A program made the translations under genes and the position numbers. A stretch of DNA of 64,000 nt from Rummeliibacillus pycnus_B (GTDB lineage Bacteria; Bacillota; Bacilli; Bacillales_A; Planococcaceae), in the NCBI RefSeq assembly GCF_050459865.1, contig NZ_JBCMNM010000039.1, forward strand, positions 53,402-117,401. The letters are read 5' to 3'. The stretch's first letter is position 1. Each line of letters begins with the position of its first letter. This document shows positions 43,132-53,398 of this stretch, one piece after another. The notes below the pieces were generated by a model. The model saw only the letters and a list, made by a program, of their open reading frames with translations. It had not been told where the DNA came from and made no database searches.

Positions 43132-43277
43132 AGTGTTCTACTCCTTCACTTGTTCAAAATTGAACAAAAAAACTACAATTTCATCTTACCATATCTTATT
43201 CAAAGATTTCCATCAATGACTTGAAAGCATTTTCATTTTCGCATATATCATCAAAAGTTGCCATGTACAGTGAATGA

Positions 43278-43514
43278 TTATCTATATAATAAAATGTAAT
43301 AAGCCATTACTAAACCCATAAAAAGACCCGCAATTCCATAAAACCAAAAAATTGGATTTAACATTGTAGGATTTTCTTCAACAGTTTTTGAAACAGATTC
43401 ATCATTTGATCCACTTTGAACTTCTTGATTTTTCGCTATACGCATCGTCCATACTAATGATAATGCAGAAATCATTAATGCAACAAAAACTAATGGCCAA
43501 GTCCATACTCCCAT
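43278..43514 (-). CDS. Small two-helix membrane protein, unknown
   Basis: 78 residues. Helix 1 at about 4-25, a polar loop of about 28 residues rich in Ser/Glu/Asn, and helix 2 at about 54-75 ending ILLYR. AGAGGG precedes the ATG. I do not recognise the family. It stands alone, between darB and the third repeat cluster. Confidence 0.65.
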   Translation of the reverse strand: MGVWTWPLVFVALMISALSLVWTMRIAKNQEVQSGSNDESVSKTVEENPTMLNPIFWFYGIAGLFMGLVMAYYILLYR

Positions 43515-43659
43515 AGAAAACCCTCTTTCTTTTTCTTTAGTATGCCTTGACTTGAATTCATTTATTCATCAAGTTATAAACAACCGATTCATTCGAATCA
43601 ATTTCAAAAATCCATTTTCAGTTTTTAAATACGAGCATCACAACACATTCACTTTTCAC

Positions 43660-43905
43660 TATTCAGATTTGGATGTTTCGCTACAGACGGCGCTTTCCAC
43701 GGGCTTGACTTCAATCTCCTCGGGCCAACACGATGTTGGTCACGAAGCCGTTGCCACAGGACGTGGCGTTCTTAGGCTTTGTTCCTTAAAACTGTTCCTG
43801 CGGGGCTTTCAGCTCAAGCTTTTCCCGTAGGAGTCGCCGTCTTTCGCTCCACAATGTAATAATTGGATATCATGAAATGTTCGCATAATTTATATAGATT
43901 TTATT
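43660..43905. repeat. GC-rich intergenic repeat, second type
   Basis: AGACGGCG (43685-43692) and CGCCGTCT (43835-43842) are its inner inverted ends. Between them lie CGCTTTCCACGGGC and the internal hairpin GCCACAGGACGTGGC shared with copies 1 and 2. TTTCAGCTCAAGCTTTTCCC is also found at 5099. The right flank, TTGGATATCATGAAATGTTC, is the tail module seen at 5217 and 44332. No gene is encoded in 43515-44404. Confidence 0.88.
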
Positions 43906-43974
43906 TATACTTTTCTAGGTAAATAACACGAATATTTTTTATCTAATTTATCAGACACAATAATTCACTCTATA

Positions 43975-44373
43975 TCGCTATAGACATGCTCTTTCCGCGG
44001 GCACGCCTCCACTTTGAAGTCTACGTTGAAGGAATTGAAAAAGTTGAAATATTATTATAAAAATCTTGTATAGCTATCTTTATTGATGTGGAATTAGCGG
44101 AGACTCCTGCGGGAAAGCGAGCCAGACGAGACCCCACAGCGTAGCGAGGAGGCTTGTCAGTTCGCCCGCGGAAAGCGAAGCTAATTCCACATCATGCAGA
44201 AACCAGATTAATACTATTTAGATTTGTATTTAAATACTTTTTCAGTACCTTATTACGTCCCTCCAGGGCTTTCTTGGAAATGTGAATGCATTTTCGAGGA
44301 ATCGCCGTCGAAAACGTTGCAATGAACAAAATTTGATATCATTAAATGTTCGAATATTTAAATGAATTTTGCA
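43975..44373. repeat. Composite GC-rich intergenic repeat, copy 3
   Basis: Head at about 43975 (GACATGCTCTTTCCGCGGGC). Main element 44031-44249 bounded by GGAATTGAAAAAGT and ACTTTTTCAGTACC. It contains the perfect 14-bp arms GATGTGGAATTAGC (44085-44098) and GCTAATTCCACATC (44180-44193). It lacks the internal segment of about 65 bp with the CCACGTCCTGTGG hairpin found in copies 1 and 2. The tail, about 44286-44373, matches 5171-5259. Confidence 0.9.
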
Positions 44374-44404
44374 TTATATAATTATTCATTCGCTAAAGAA
44401 ATTA

Positions 44405-44437
44405 AAAAAGGCTTCTTTTTTGAAAAGAAGCCTTTTG
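44405..44437 (-). terminator. Terminator of the EAL gene
   Basis: AAAAGGCTTCTTTT/AAAGAAGCCTTTT stem with U-run on the minus strand, next to the stop codon. Confidence 0.9.
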
Positions 44438-44438
44438 G

Positions 44439-46439
44439 TTAATTCATTGGAATTGATTTCATTAATTCATATATTGGTAATGGCTTGCTAAATAAAAATC
44501 CTTGTGCTTTTTTACAATGATAATCTTTTAAAAAGCCCACATGCTCTTCTTTTTCAACACCTTCAGCAATCACATCTAATCCAAGACTATGCGCGAGGTG
44601 AATAATTGTTTTCGCAATCGCACGGTCTTTTTCATCTATATCCATATCTCGTATAAATGATTGATCGATTTTAATAATATCGATTGGATATCTTTTTATA
44701 TAGCTTAGAGAAGAATATCCTGTACCAAAATCATCAATTGAGATTATTAATCCCATGCTCTTTAGTTGTTTCAAAATTATCATTGTATCTTCAGCATCCG
44801 TCATAGAGCTTTCAGTAATTTCCAATTCTAACATTTCAGGTTTTACTTCATACTCTTTTAAGTACTGAAAAATTTTTGATGACAATTTATCTTCTCGGAA
44901 TTGTTTTGGAGAAATATTAACGGCAATTCTCACATTTACAATCCCTAATTTTTTCCATTCTCTAAGTTGTTTACATGCTTGTTCTAATACCCAATCCCCA
45001 ATTTCAATAATCAATCCTGAATCTTCAGCTATCGGAATAAATGTACCTGGTGATACAAATCCGAACTTTGGATTTTGCCATCTAAGGAGTGCTTCAAAGC
45101 TTGTAATTTTCTCTGTCTCCAAATCAATCTGGGGCTGATAATAGACCATTAGCTCATTTTTTTCTATAGCTCTACGCAAATGAGCTTCAATCAGTGCTGT
45201 ATTTCGGAATTTGTCTTCCATTTCATTTTGATAAAAGCGATATCCTGAACGACCTCTCTCTTTTACATAAGATAGAGCTTGATTTGATTTTCGAAGAAGC
45301 TCATCAATACTAGAACCATCATTTGGAAAGCATGCAATTCCTATAGAAGCTGAAATGGATAATTCTAAATCTCCAATAAGCAATGGTTCTTTTAACATAT
45401 CGATAATTTGTGTAGCAATTGATTGTACAAGCTCCTTAGTAGAATTTTGCACAACAAAAACAAAATTATCACCGTTTAATCGATACAGGTATTTACAATC
45501 ATTTGTAATCATTGAAATACGAATTGCTGCTTCACTTAAAATGATATCTCCAATAGAAGATCCATAGGTTTCATTAAATTGTTTAAACCGATCTAAATCT
45601 ATTGAAAGTATTGATACTTTTTGCTTCTTCCGCTTGGCTTCTTCTATTACCTCTGGAAAGTGCTTATTTAGAGACTTAAAATTCCATGCACCTGTTAATT
45701 GATCGTGATAAGACAAATAAGATACACTCAAATTCTTATCATTGTATGGAGTAATATCCCGTAAGATTAGTAAAATATTAATCTCGTTTTGTTGTTTGAT
45801 AATTGGAATACTTTTTGCAAAAATTACAACAGTTTTCCCTTCAATTGTTTTAATACCACAATCGGCTAATTCAGTAGTCTTTTTTGAAGAGACTGTGTCA
45901 TCAATTAATTTTTGTATGCCATCTTTTGAAAAGACTGATACGAATTCATAAATTGATTTTCCAGTTATATTTGAATCCTTATACCCGAATTTTGCTTTTG
46001 CAGCTTGATTACTGTTTAAAATAATTCCTTCTTGATTAATCGTTAAAATCGAATCTAGGTTTTGTTCTAACAAAGTTGCAAAAGATGAATCTCGGTATCG
46101 CTTATGTACTGAACATAAAAAGTAAGAATCCGATTCCTCATTTCCTACCAATATGCTGATTTTTCGATTGCTATCTATATTGATCGACATCTCATCATGA
46201 TAAGGCTGCATTAACATAGGTTTTAATGCCAACCAAATGTCTTTTGGCAAATATCTCTCTGCTAATTGAATGTCTTGATGGAAATGCCCAAATTCTTTTT
46301 GGCATTCATTATTTGTAGTAATAATATTGAATAAATCTCCAGATTCTTGTATCAAAAAAGTTATAGCAGAAGGCTCAAATTCACTAATGTAATTAGCAAT
46401 TTTCCTTAAAGACATCAGGTCTAAAGTTGTTTTTTTCAT
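44439..46439 (-). CDS. PAS-GGDEF-EAL protein, probable c-di-GMP phosphodiesterase
   Basis: 666 residues. An N-terminal unknown sensory region (1-110), PAS (about 115-225), GGDEF (about 245-405) and EAL (about 415-660). The GGDEF site is degenerate, reading RLNGDNFVFV, so diguanylate cyclase activity is doubtful. The EAL site looks complete: FEALLRW, NISPKQF, ITESSMT, DDFGTGYSSL, IKIDQSF, AEGVE and QGFLFSKP. It should therefore hydrolyse c-di-GMP, with the GGDEF part possibly binding GTP as a regulator. No transmembrane helix is visible. GGAGG precedes the ATG. Confidence 0.92.
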   Translation of the reverse strand: MKKTTLDLMSLRKIANYISEFEPSAITFLIQESGDLFNIITTNNECQKEFGHFHQDIQLAERYLPKDIWLALKPMLMQPYHDEMSINIDSNRKISILVGNEESDSYFLCSVHKRYRDSSFATLLEQNLDSILTINQEGIILNSNQAAKAKFGYKDSNITGKSIYEFVSVFSKDGIQKLIDDTVSSKKTTELADCGIKTIEGKTVVIFAKSIPIIKQQNEINILLILRDITPYNDKNLSVSYLSYHDQLTGAWNFKSLNKHFPEVIEEAKRKKQKVSILSIDLDRFKQFNETYGSSIGDIILSEAAIRISMITNDCKYLYRLNGDNFVFVVQNSTKELVQSIATQIIDMLKEPLLIGDLELSISASIGIACFPNDGSSIDELLRKSNQALSYVKERGRSGYRFYQNEMEDKFRNTALIEAHLRRAIEKNELMVYYQPQIDLETEKITSFEALLRWQNPKFGFVSPGTFIPIAEDSGLIIEIGDWVLEQACKQLREWKKLGIVNVRIAVNISPKQFREDKLSSKIFQYLKEYEVKPEMLELEITESSMTDAEDTMIILKQLKSMGLIISIDDFGTGYSSLSYIKRYPIDIIKIDQSFIRDMDIDEKDRAIAKTIIHLAHSLGLDVIAEGVEKEEHVGFLKDYHCKKAQGFLFSKPLPIYELMKSIPMN

Positions 46440-46565
46440 GTATTGCCTCCAATGAAAACATATACTATAAGACTATCATAATAGATTTTTTATGAAATTT
46501 ATATAAAAAATACAAAAACAATTTGAATATGTAGCAATAATTTCCATCAGTATGCTAGCTCTTTT

Positions 46566-46616
46566 GGTTAAATAACCTCAACCTTGTAAAAGAATAGTTA
46601 TTCTCAAGGTTGAGAG
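46566..46616 (-). terminator. Terminator of ppx-ppk
   Basis: CTCAACCTTG pairs with CAAGGTTGAG, with inner GAATA/TATTC pairing. The U-run is weak (GTTATTT). Confidence 0.7.
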
Positions 46617-46653
46617 AATTTGACCTTAGAAGCTGAACAGTCATGTTCTGCTT

Positions 46654-48768
46654 TTATTCTTCATCAGGTAGCATATGAAAAGATTCTTTTAAAAAGATCT
46701 CCTGACTATTAATCCACTGTTCAGATTCATTTTTTTCTTTATAATGATACTCACCATCCGGACCTTGAACACGAGCTTTTACATTATCACTTAATTCTGT
46801 TTTCATGATTTTCATAATACGCTTTTTAATCTCTGAATCGAAGATTGGGAATAAAATCTCAACTCGTTTAACCATATTCCTTGTCATCATATCTGCAGAA
46901 GAAAGATATAATTTATTTTCTCCATTATGATTGAACCAATAGATTCGTGAATGTTCTAAGAAACGACCAACGATACTTGTGACAGTAATGTTCTCACTTA
47001 TTTTCGGTACGCCTGGTCGTAAACAGCATATACCTCGGATGATTAATTCGATTTTAACTCCAGCTTTTGATGCTTCATACATTTTCATGATTAAATCTTT
47101 ATCTGTTAATGAGTTCATCTTTGCACATATATGACCATTGCCGTATTTTTTATGACATATAATTTCTTCATCTAACAATTTGATAAATTCCGTTCGAATG
47201 TCAAATGGCGATACAACTAGATGATGGAAGTTTGGCTTTTCTGTATAACCACTTAAATAATTAAAGAAGTTCGTTGCGTCAATTCCAATCTTCTTATTTG
47301 TTGTAATAATCCCCATATCCGTGTAAATTTTCGCGGTGGCATCATTATAATTACCAGTACTTAAATGTACAAAACGTTCAATTCGCCCTTGTCGTTTCCG
47401 GACAACTAGCGTAATTTTGGAATGCGTTTTTAAATTATGCATACCATAAATCACCAAACAACCTGCTTGTTCTAATTCTTTTGCCCAATGTACATTGTTC
47501 GCTTCATCAAAGCGTGCTTTTAACTCAACTAAAACCGTTACTTGTTTACCATTTTCAGCAGCTTGCTTTAATGCTTGAATAACAGGTGAATTACCACTTA
47601 CACGATATAATGTCTGCTTAATTGCAAGTACATTCGGATCCTCTGCAGCTTCAGTTACAAAATCTACAATTGGAGCAAAAGATTCGAATGGATGATGGAA
47701 GAACAAATCTTGTGTTAAAGCTTTTTCAAATATGTCTTCATCTGACCCTAAATCTAGCGGTGCTTGTGGGATAAAACTTTCATATTCTAAATGCTCTCGA
47801 CCTTCAACAATAATTTTACAAAATGAGTATAAGAAAGTTAGATCTAATGGGCAATCCAAACTATACACATCCGCTTCCCAATCTTCTAACACCTTTAATA
47901 AATATTGCAGTACATCTTCATTCATCTCACCTGAACGGACTTCAATACGACTAACTGCTCCCCATTTACGCTTTTTTAACTCTTTCTCAATTTCAACAAG
48001 AAGATCTCGCGCACCTTCTTCATGAATTGTTAAATCTGCATTACGTGTTAGACGGAAGGATTGAGTAGATTTCACTTTATAGCCAAAAAATAATTTATCG
48101 ATTTTTGCACTAATTACATCTTCCAGTAATACTCCTCGAATTTCATTTCTATCAGATGGAAGCTTAATAAAACGATCCAATACAGAAGGAACCTGAACTA
48201 TGGCAATTTTATCTCGAAATTCTGGCTCTGCTTTCTCATGCTCTAGATGTACAATGATATTCATTGTCTTACTCAGTAGTGTAGGAAAAGGTCGATAGGC
48301 GTCTACAGCAACTGGTGTCAAAACAGGGAAGATAATTTCTTCAAAGTATTCGTTTAAAAAGGTATTTTGTTCTTTATTTAGGCTATTTGTTTTTTGTAAG
48401 AAAACCTTCTCTTTAGGTAGTTGTTTGAGTACAAGATCTTTAAAAACCTCTGTTTGACGTGCAACAAGTGCCTGTGTGCGCTCTAAAATATGCGACAATT
48501 GTTCCTTTGGCGTTAAGCCTGCCTTGTTTTCCGGCTTATGAAACCCAGCTCTAACTTGGTCTTGAAGCCCCGCAACCCTAACCATGAAAAATTCATCCAA
48601 ATTCGAACTAAAAATAGCTAAAAATTTCAATCTTTCTAATAATGGATTATTGATATCCTCAGCCTCTTGTAACACACGTTCATTAAATGCCAACCAACTT
48701 AGTTCACGATTATTGTAGTATTGTGGTTTAGCAATTTCTTCTAAATCTATTTTTGTTGCTTCCATCAT
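46654..48768 (-). CDS. ppk: Polyphosphate kinase 1
   Basis: Makes long-chain polyphosphate from ATP, reversibly, at the membrane. 704 residues. N-terminal domain beginning YYNNRELSWLAFNERVLQEA, head domain, and two phospholipase-D-like halves. The autophosphorylated histidine is in RFVHLSTGNYND (about 440). The second conserved histidine is in HSRIYWF (about 595). AAGGAAGG precedes two adjacent ATGs. It follows ppx by 52 nt. Confidence 0.95.
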   Translation of the reverse strand: MMEATKIDLEEIAKPQYYNNRELSWLAFNERVLQEAEDINNPLLERLKFLAIFSSNLDEFFMVRVAGLQDQVRAGFHKPENKAGLTPKEQLSHILERTQALVARQTEVFKDLVLKQLPKEKVFLQKTNSLNKEQNTFLNEYFEEIIFPVLTPVAVDAYRPFPTLLSKTMNIIVHLEHEKAEPEFRDKIAIVQVPSVLDRFIKLPSDRNEIRGVLLEDVISAKIDKLFFGYKVKSTQSFRLTRNADLTIHEEGARDLLVEIEKELKKRKWGAVSRIEVRSGEMNEDVLQYLLKVLEDWEADVYSLDCPLDLTFLYSFCKIIVEGREHLEYESFIPQAPLDLGSDEDIFEKALTQDLFFHHPFESFAPIVDFVTEAAEDPNVLAIKQTLYRVSGNSPVIQALKQAAENGKQVTVLVELKARFDEANNVHWAKELEQAGCLVIYGMHNLKTHSKITLVVRKRQGRIERFVHLSTGNYNDATAKIYTDMGIITTNKKIGIDATNFFNYLSGYTEKPNFHHLVVSPFDIRTEFIKLLDEEIICHKKYGNGHICAKMNSLTDKDLIMKMYEASKAGVKIELIIRGICCLRPGVPKISENITVTSIVGRFLEHSRIYWFNHNGENKLYLSSADMMTRNMVKRVEILFPIFDSEIKKRIMKIMKTELSDNVKARVQGPDGEYHYKEKNESEQWINSQEIFLKESFHMLPDEE

Positions 48769-48820
48769 CTAACCTTCCTTTTTATATAAAGTGAAACGGA
48801 TGAACTTCCCCGGCTTTAAT

Positions 48821-50359
48821 TTATAGTTGTATAAAGTCTAAAGAAACATTGCCTGTAAATAATCGATCTATATGCTTTTTCTGACGGTTAATTTTATACT
48901 TTTCTGCTAATGCATTCCCTTTTGTATAAATGTGGACAATTACTTCTTGTCCATTTTGCGATAGCTTGAGATTCTCTACAATTTTTCTTTTAGAAGCATC
49001 GAGAGCATAGACAAACTTTAGTAATGCACCGATACCTTGTATTCTTTTTAACTCTTCTTTTGAAAACCATTCTATAAATGGTTCAACATATCTTTTAAAT
49101 ACATCCTTGTTTTTATAAGATGCTAATAATGCTAAACGCACTCGATCTTTATGACCTAGCCCATCTATTGATCGGTTTGAAAGTAAATAGAATGTATGTT
49201 GGCTTGCTGCATCTGCTTCGATATATTCCCCTAAATAGAATAATTTCGCGGCTTGAAGCATCATGGCTAAATCAGCTTCTGAATATTGCAATGCATCATA
49301 TTTGCAAAACTCTTGATATGCTTTTTCACAAAGCTTTACAAAATACTCATTGTGCTCTTCTGATTTACCAAATTCTTGAGCTAGAAAATTAACGTTGGAT
49401 TCAAACACATGGTATTTGTCAAAGGCATTTGGATTTTCTTTTAATATTTTTTCTATAACAAGCCCTTCTCTAAGGCCTTTTCGACTAAATTGGAAAATCG
49501 GACTTTCTACAACATCCATCAATGCTTGGAAAACTTCTAGAACAGGCGCTATAATGTCTGCTCTATCACTAGACAAACCATCAAGTTGTTTTAATTCTTC
49601 AAAGCTTAAACTTGAAATTTCTGACCGAATCTCGTCAAAATCATCATTTGTCATTTTATATTGATGAATGCCTGATATCGGATAGTTTTTCTTACGCTGA
49701 TCCATCTTCGCCATATTACGAGCACTGCCACCAATGCCGATGACAGGTAATTTAAGACCAGTCAACCAACTTAACGTTAAAAACTGTTCTTTTGCAAACT
49801 CATAAATCTTTTGGCGTTCTTCATCTGTTAACGTATTACTTTGCATAAATTGTTGTTTGAGTGATACAGAACCAAATGGGAAACTGTGAGATTGTATTAA
49901 CTCTTTATTATGATAATACGTGATTTCAGTACTTCCTCCCCCCATATCAATCGTTATTGCTGAGGGTGTTGCGATTGTGTGAATCACTGCAAAATAGCCA
50001 TAGAATGCCTCTTGTTCTTCTGACAATAATTTAATTTCAATCCCAATCTCTTTTTTCAATTTATCTAAAATTTCAGGACCATTAGTAGCTTGACGAATAG
50101 CTGCCGTTGCAGTTGCTAGTACATCGGTTATATCGTAATCATGTAACATATCTCGGAAAGTACCTAGAATAGTTTGCAGAATTTGAATTCCTTGTTCTGA
50201 TAATTTGCCATTAGGTAAAATATAATTACGTAACCGGGCAACTACTTTAATATTCTCAATTTCTTTCATACCACGCTTAAGATCATATTTGTATAAAACT
50301 AGTCTAACGGTATTAGAGCCAATATCGATTATTGCTGTTTTTATATCCAATAATGTCAC
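48821..50359 (-). CDS. ppx: Exopolyphosphatase / GppA family
   Basis: 512 residues: an ASKHA-fold phosphatase (about 1-310; IDIGSNTVRLVLYK at the N-terminus, ATAAIRQATNG near 85, DMGGGSTEITYY near 139) and a C-terminal HD-like domain. It removes terminal phosphate from polyphosphate and possibly pppGpp; these cannot be separated by sequence. The frame opens at a GTG (50359), which is too near AAGAGG; a TTG at 50350 is an equally likely start, three residues shorter. Upstream of ppk in the same direction. Confidence 0.93.
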   Translation of the reverse strand: MTLLDIKTAIIDIGSNTVRLVLYKYDLKRGMKEIENIKVVARLRNYILPNGKLSEQGIQILQTILGTFRDMLHDYDITDVLATATAAIRQATNGPEILDKLKKEIGIEIKLLSEEQEAFYGYFAVIHTIATPSAITIDMGGGSTEITYYHNKELIQSHSFPFGSVSLKQQFMQSNTLTDEERQKIYEFAKEQFLTLSWLTGLKLPVIGIGGSARNMAKMDQRKKNYPISGIHQYKMTNDDFDEIRSEISSLSFEELKQLDGLSSDRADIIAPVLEVFQALMDVVESPIFQFSRKGLREGLVIEKILKENPNAFDKYHVFESNVNFLAQEFGKSEEHNEYFVKLCEKAYQEFCKYDALQYSEADLAMMLQAAKLFYLGEYIEADAASQHTFYLLSNRSIDGLGHKDRVRLALLASYKNKDVFKRYVEPFIEWFSKEELKRIQGIGALLKFVYALDASKRKIVENLKLSQNGQEVIVHIYTKGNALAEKYKINRQKKHIDRLFTGNVSLDFIQL

Positions 50360-50496
50360 ATCCTCTTGTTTTCAACACTCACTATATACAATGAATACTA
50401 ATATTGGTATCATAGTATATTATAGATTGAATGGTCAGAATTTTCCCTCACATAATGTGTTATTTTCGATTTAATTTCTATGAAAGGTAGGTTTTT

Positions 50497-50967
50497 ATGA
50501 GTAATTACTACAAAGATAGAGAAATAGCCACAGCCATTTATACGGTTAACAAGCATGCAAAGACTGCCCTCGATAATCGATCACTCTACACCTTAAAACG
50601 CCTAGCTCTCGAGAAAATGATTCGTACAGGTCGTGCAAATAGATTAGGTCTGCATTTCGTAAAAAAACCACGTTACAGTCAACAACAATCCGCTGTTGTC
50701 ATTCAGTGTGCAGATTATTATTTTCACACTTTACCCAAAAAAGAAGATTTTAAACAATTACCCCATTTAGGACATCTTGACGAAACATATCGGAATCCAC
50801 GTAGAAATATGAGTCTCAATGTTGCTAAGAGTATTATAAATGATTTCTTAGATTTATCATGTACGAAACAATTAACAAAAAAGAAAAAATTGACACCAAA
50901 GAAAATTCACGACGAAAAAGTAAAACATGATTATTATAAAAACAGCAGTTATTTTTATGGTCATTAA
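50497..50967 (+). CDS. ykyB: YkyB family protein, unknown function
   Basis: 156 residues, basic. It matches B. subtilis YkyB as I recall it: AIYTVNKHAKTA at the N-terminus, GLHFVKKPRYSQQQSAVVIQ (about 48-67), and HLGHLDETYRNPRRNMSL (about 90-107). No known catalytic motif. In B. subtilis it also lies next to cheV. It converges on cheV across a shared terminator. Confidence 0.85.
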   Translation: MSNYYKDREIATAIYTVNKHAKTALDNRSLYTLKRLALEKMIRTGRANRLGLHFVKKPRYSQQQSAVVIQCADYYFHTLPKKEDFKQLPHLGHLDETYRNPRRNMSLNVAKSIINDFLDLSCTKQLTKKKKLTPKKIHDEKVKHDYYKNSSYFYGH

Positions 50968-50983
50968 TTCAAATTAATTGAAG

Positions 50984-51022
50984 AAAAACCGGATTCTGAG
51001 AAGTCAGATATCCGGTTTTTTC
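50984..51022. terminator. Bidirectional terminator, ykyB / cheV
   Basis: AAAAACCGGAT/ATCCGGTTTTTT stem with T residues on the right and A residues on the left. Confidence 0.92.
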
Positions 51023-51028
51023 TACTTC

Positions 51029-51934
51029 TTATAATACGTATTCATCCACTTTTAAAATCAAATCCGCAATTTCTGGTTTACTAATTTGATCTTCAGCTCC
51101 TACCTCTTCTCCTTTATGTCGCAAGTCATCTGTTATTAAACTAGAGAAAATGATGATTGGTAATTTTTTAAGTACTGGATTTGATTTAACTTGCTTTGTC
51201 AAATGGTGTCCATCCATTTGTGGCATTTCAATATCTGTCACCATTAATTGAACATACTTACTAATATCATCTGTTTTTTCTGCTATATTTAAAAGATAAT
51301 CTAATGCATCTCTACCATTTTCAAAGAACTCAACATTTGCATAACCAGCTTCAAGCATCGTATCATGCAATAATTTACGTAGTAATGGTGAATCCTCAGC
51401 GATTACGATTTTCTTTTCTGAACGTTGGCGGTTCCCAAGTTTTTTTACAGATGCAACATTAATTCCAGAGTCAGGATTTATGTCTACCATAATTTTTTCG
51501 AAATCTAATAATAATAACATGATGTTATTTCGCTTAATAACACCAATAACTTGAGAATTACCACCTTGATACATATCAGATGGTTTTTCAATTTGATCCC
51601 ATGAAATTCGGTGAATTTGAGTTACATTGTCGACATGGAAAACAACACGTTGTCGATTAAATTCAGCAACAATATATTTTTGTTGTTCGCTATAAGGTGT
51701 ATTCATCAAACCTAATACTTTCTTCATATCTACGACTGGTAACACTTCACCACGTAATTGAATAATTCCTTCAACATGTGGATGTGCATGTGGGATAAAT
51801 GTTACTGGAATCGGTTGAATAATCTCTTTAACTTTAATAACATTAATCCCAAATTTATTTGATCCTACTTCGAATTCGACAATTTCAAGCTCATTTGTGC
51901 CACTTTCTAGTAAAATCCCTTTATTTTCATTCAT
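51029..51934 (-). CDS. cheV: Chemotaxis coupling protein CheV
   Basis: Links chemoreceptors to CheA and takes part in adaptation. 301 residues: a CheW domain (about 12-155, with HVEGIIQLRGEVLPVVDMKK) followed by a receiver domain (about 172-300). The acidic pocket is in IVIAEDSPLLRKLL, the phospho-acceptor Asp is in VTDIEMPQMDG (about 235), and the conserved Lys is in QISKPE. AGGAGG precedes the ATG. No other chemotaxis gene is in the window. Confidence 0.95.
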   Translation of the reverse strand: MNENKGILLESGTNELEIVEFEVGSNKFGINVIKVKEIIQPIPVTFIPHAHPHVEGIIQLRGEVLPVVDMKKVLGLMNTPYSEQQKYIVAEFNRQRVVFHVDNVTQIHRISWDQIEKPSDMYQGGNSQVIGVIKRNNIMLLLLDFEKIMVDINPDSGINVASVKKLGNRQRSEKKIVIAEDSPLLRKLLHDTMLEAGYANVEFFENGRDALDYLLNIAEKTDDISKYVQLMVTDIEMPQMDGHHLTKQVKSNPVLKKLPIIIFSSLITDDLRHKGEEVGAEDQISKPEIADLILKVDEYVL

Positions 51935-52003
51935 ACAGGGATGCCTCCTTAACTTTACTTCTTATTGCTTCAATTGTACCATATTCGTACAATTGCTCCC
52001 ATA

Positions 52004-53317
52004 TCAATTCGTGACATTCGTCCGAACTCTCAAATGGATAAGCAACCCAATAATAGTCATTATGATTAATGTAGAAAGTGCTATTCGACTTGCGATTGCG
52101 CCATAATCTTTTAGTAACAAAGTAACTGTGCCGTATATAGCTGGACCTATTATAGATGAAACTTTTCCTGAGAATGCAAATAATCCAAAGAACTGCCCTT
52201 GCTTCTCCTTAGGAGATAATTCGATGATTAATGTACGTGATGTAACCCACATGGAACCAAGTGAAATACCAAACATACTTCCCGCAATCCAAAACAAACT
52301 TGGTTCTACCGCAATTACAGCCAGTATTAATGCAACGATCATTATAATCGACACGCAGGTTACTGCAGATTTCGCACCAATTTTCTTCGTAATATATCCA
52401 AATGCAAGAGAACCGATAATCGACGATATAGTAGAAACTAAATAGAGAAGGATGAATTCAGTAGAAGTAAATCCTACAATTGCGGTTGCATACACGGCCA
52501 TCATAGCAATCGCGGTTGCAAGCGCATCGTTGATAAAGAAATAAGCAAACATGAAGGTAAAAATCGCTCTATATTGCTTCATATCTTTAAATGTTGCAAT
52601 AATTTCTCTGTAACCTTCTAGAAATGTTGATCGACTACGTTCAATCTTAGGAAATGGCTGATCTTTATTGATAAAAAATAGTGGCAATGAAAAGAGTAAA
52701 TACAATACCGCTGTCGGAATGAAAGCCTTGTGAAAATCTGAATTTCCAACATAAAGATAAACGAGCAGTCCGAATAGTGTACCTAAATACCCAACTGCAA
52801 CACCAAATCCTGAAATCAGTGGCATTTCTTCTTTTGTTCCTAAATCAGGCATCATTGCATCGTAAAATACTAAACTAGAATTGAAAAAGAATTTTGCTAT
52901 GACAAAACTTATAACAACATAGAATAAACTAATTGGGATTCCTGCATCTGATATACCAAAATCAAATGAGCTAAAAACTCCCATAAAAAAAGTAAAAAGT
53001 ATTGAGATTGAAGCAAACCATACGATCCATTTCTTTTTGTAGCCTGTACGGTCAATCAATACTCCAAATAACGGTGAAAAAATAACTAAGAAAAAGCTAG
53101 CAATTGCATTTGCATAAGATATAAATGTACTTGCAACCTGCTGTTTAACCTCATCTGTACCTAGTGTTTCATCCATGTAAAACGGAAAGAAAATGGTATT
53201 AATATTCGATGAAAAAATAGTGTTTGCAAAATCATAAAAGGCCCAGGATAAAATCGGTAAAGATAGGTATAAAGCAAGTGAACTACGTACTTTTGTATTT
53301 CTAAACTGTTTCTCCAT
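52004..53317 (-). CDS. UMF1/Atg22-type MFS transporter
   Basis: 437 residues, about 12 helices. The N-terminal motif SWAFYDFANTIF (about 19-30) is the hallmark of the UMF1/Atg22-like branch of the MFS. GVLIDRTGYKKKW after helix 2 is the motif A equivalent. Bacterial members are of unknown substrate; yeast Atg22 exports amino acids. It stands on its own between cheV and ykwC. Confidence 0.85.
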   Translation of the reverse strand: MEKQFRNTKVRSSLALYLSLPILSWAFYDFANTIFSSNINTIFFPFYMDETLGTDEVKQQVASTFISYANAIASFFLVIFSPLFGVLIDRTGYKKKWIVWFASISILFTFFMGVFSSFDFGISDAGIPISLFYVVISFVIAKFFFNSSLVFYDAMMPDLGTKEEMPLISGFGVAVGYLGTLFGLLVYLYVGNSDFHKAFIPTAVLYLLFSLPLFFINKDQPFPKIERSRSTFLEGYREIIATFKDMKQYRAIFTFMFAYFFINDALATAIAMMAVYATAIVGFTSTEFILLYLVSTISSIIGSLAFGYITKKIGAKSAVTCVSIIMIVALILAVIAVEPSLFWIAGSMFGISLGSMWVTSRTLIIELSPKEKQGQFFGLFAFSGKVSSIIGPAIYGTVTLLLKDYGAIASRIALSTLIIMTIIGLLIHLRVRTNVTN

Positions 53318-53398
53318 AGCCTCACCCCCAATAGAATATTATTCCATAAGACATGAATTATTTCCTTTCTCCAAATAAAAATTTACAATATCATTACA

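Noticed and set aside
43552..43830. 92-codon plus-strand frame at 43.6 kb
   Set aside because: Composed largely of the repeat element; no ribosome site.
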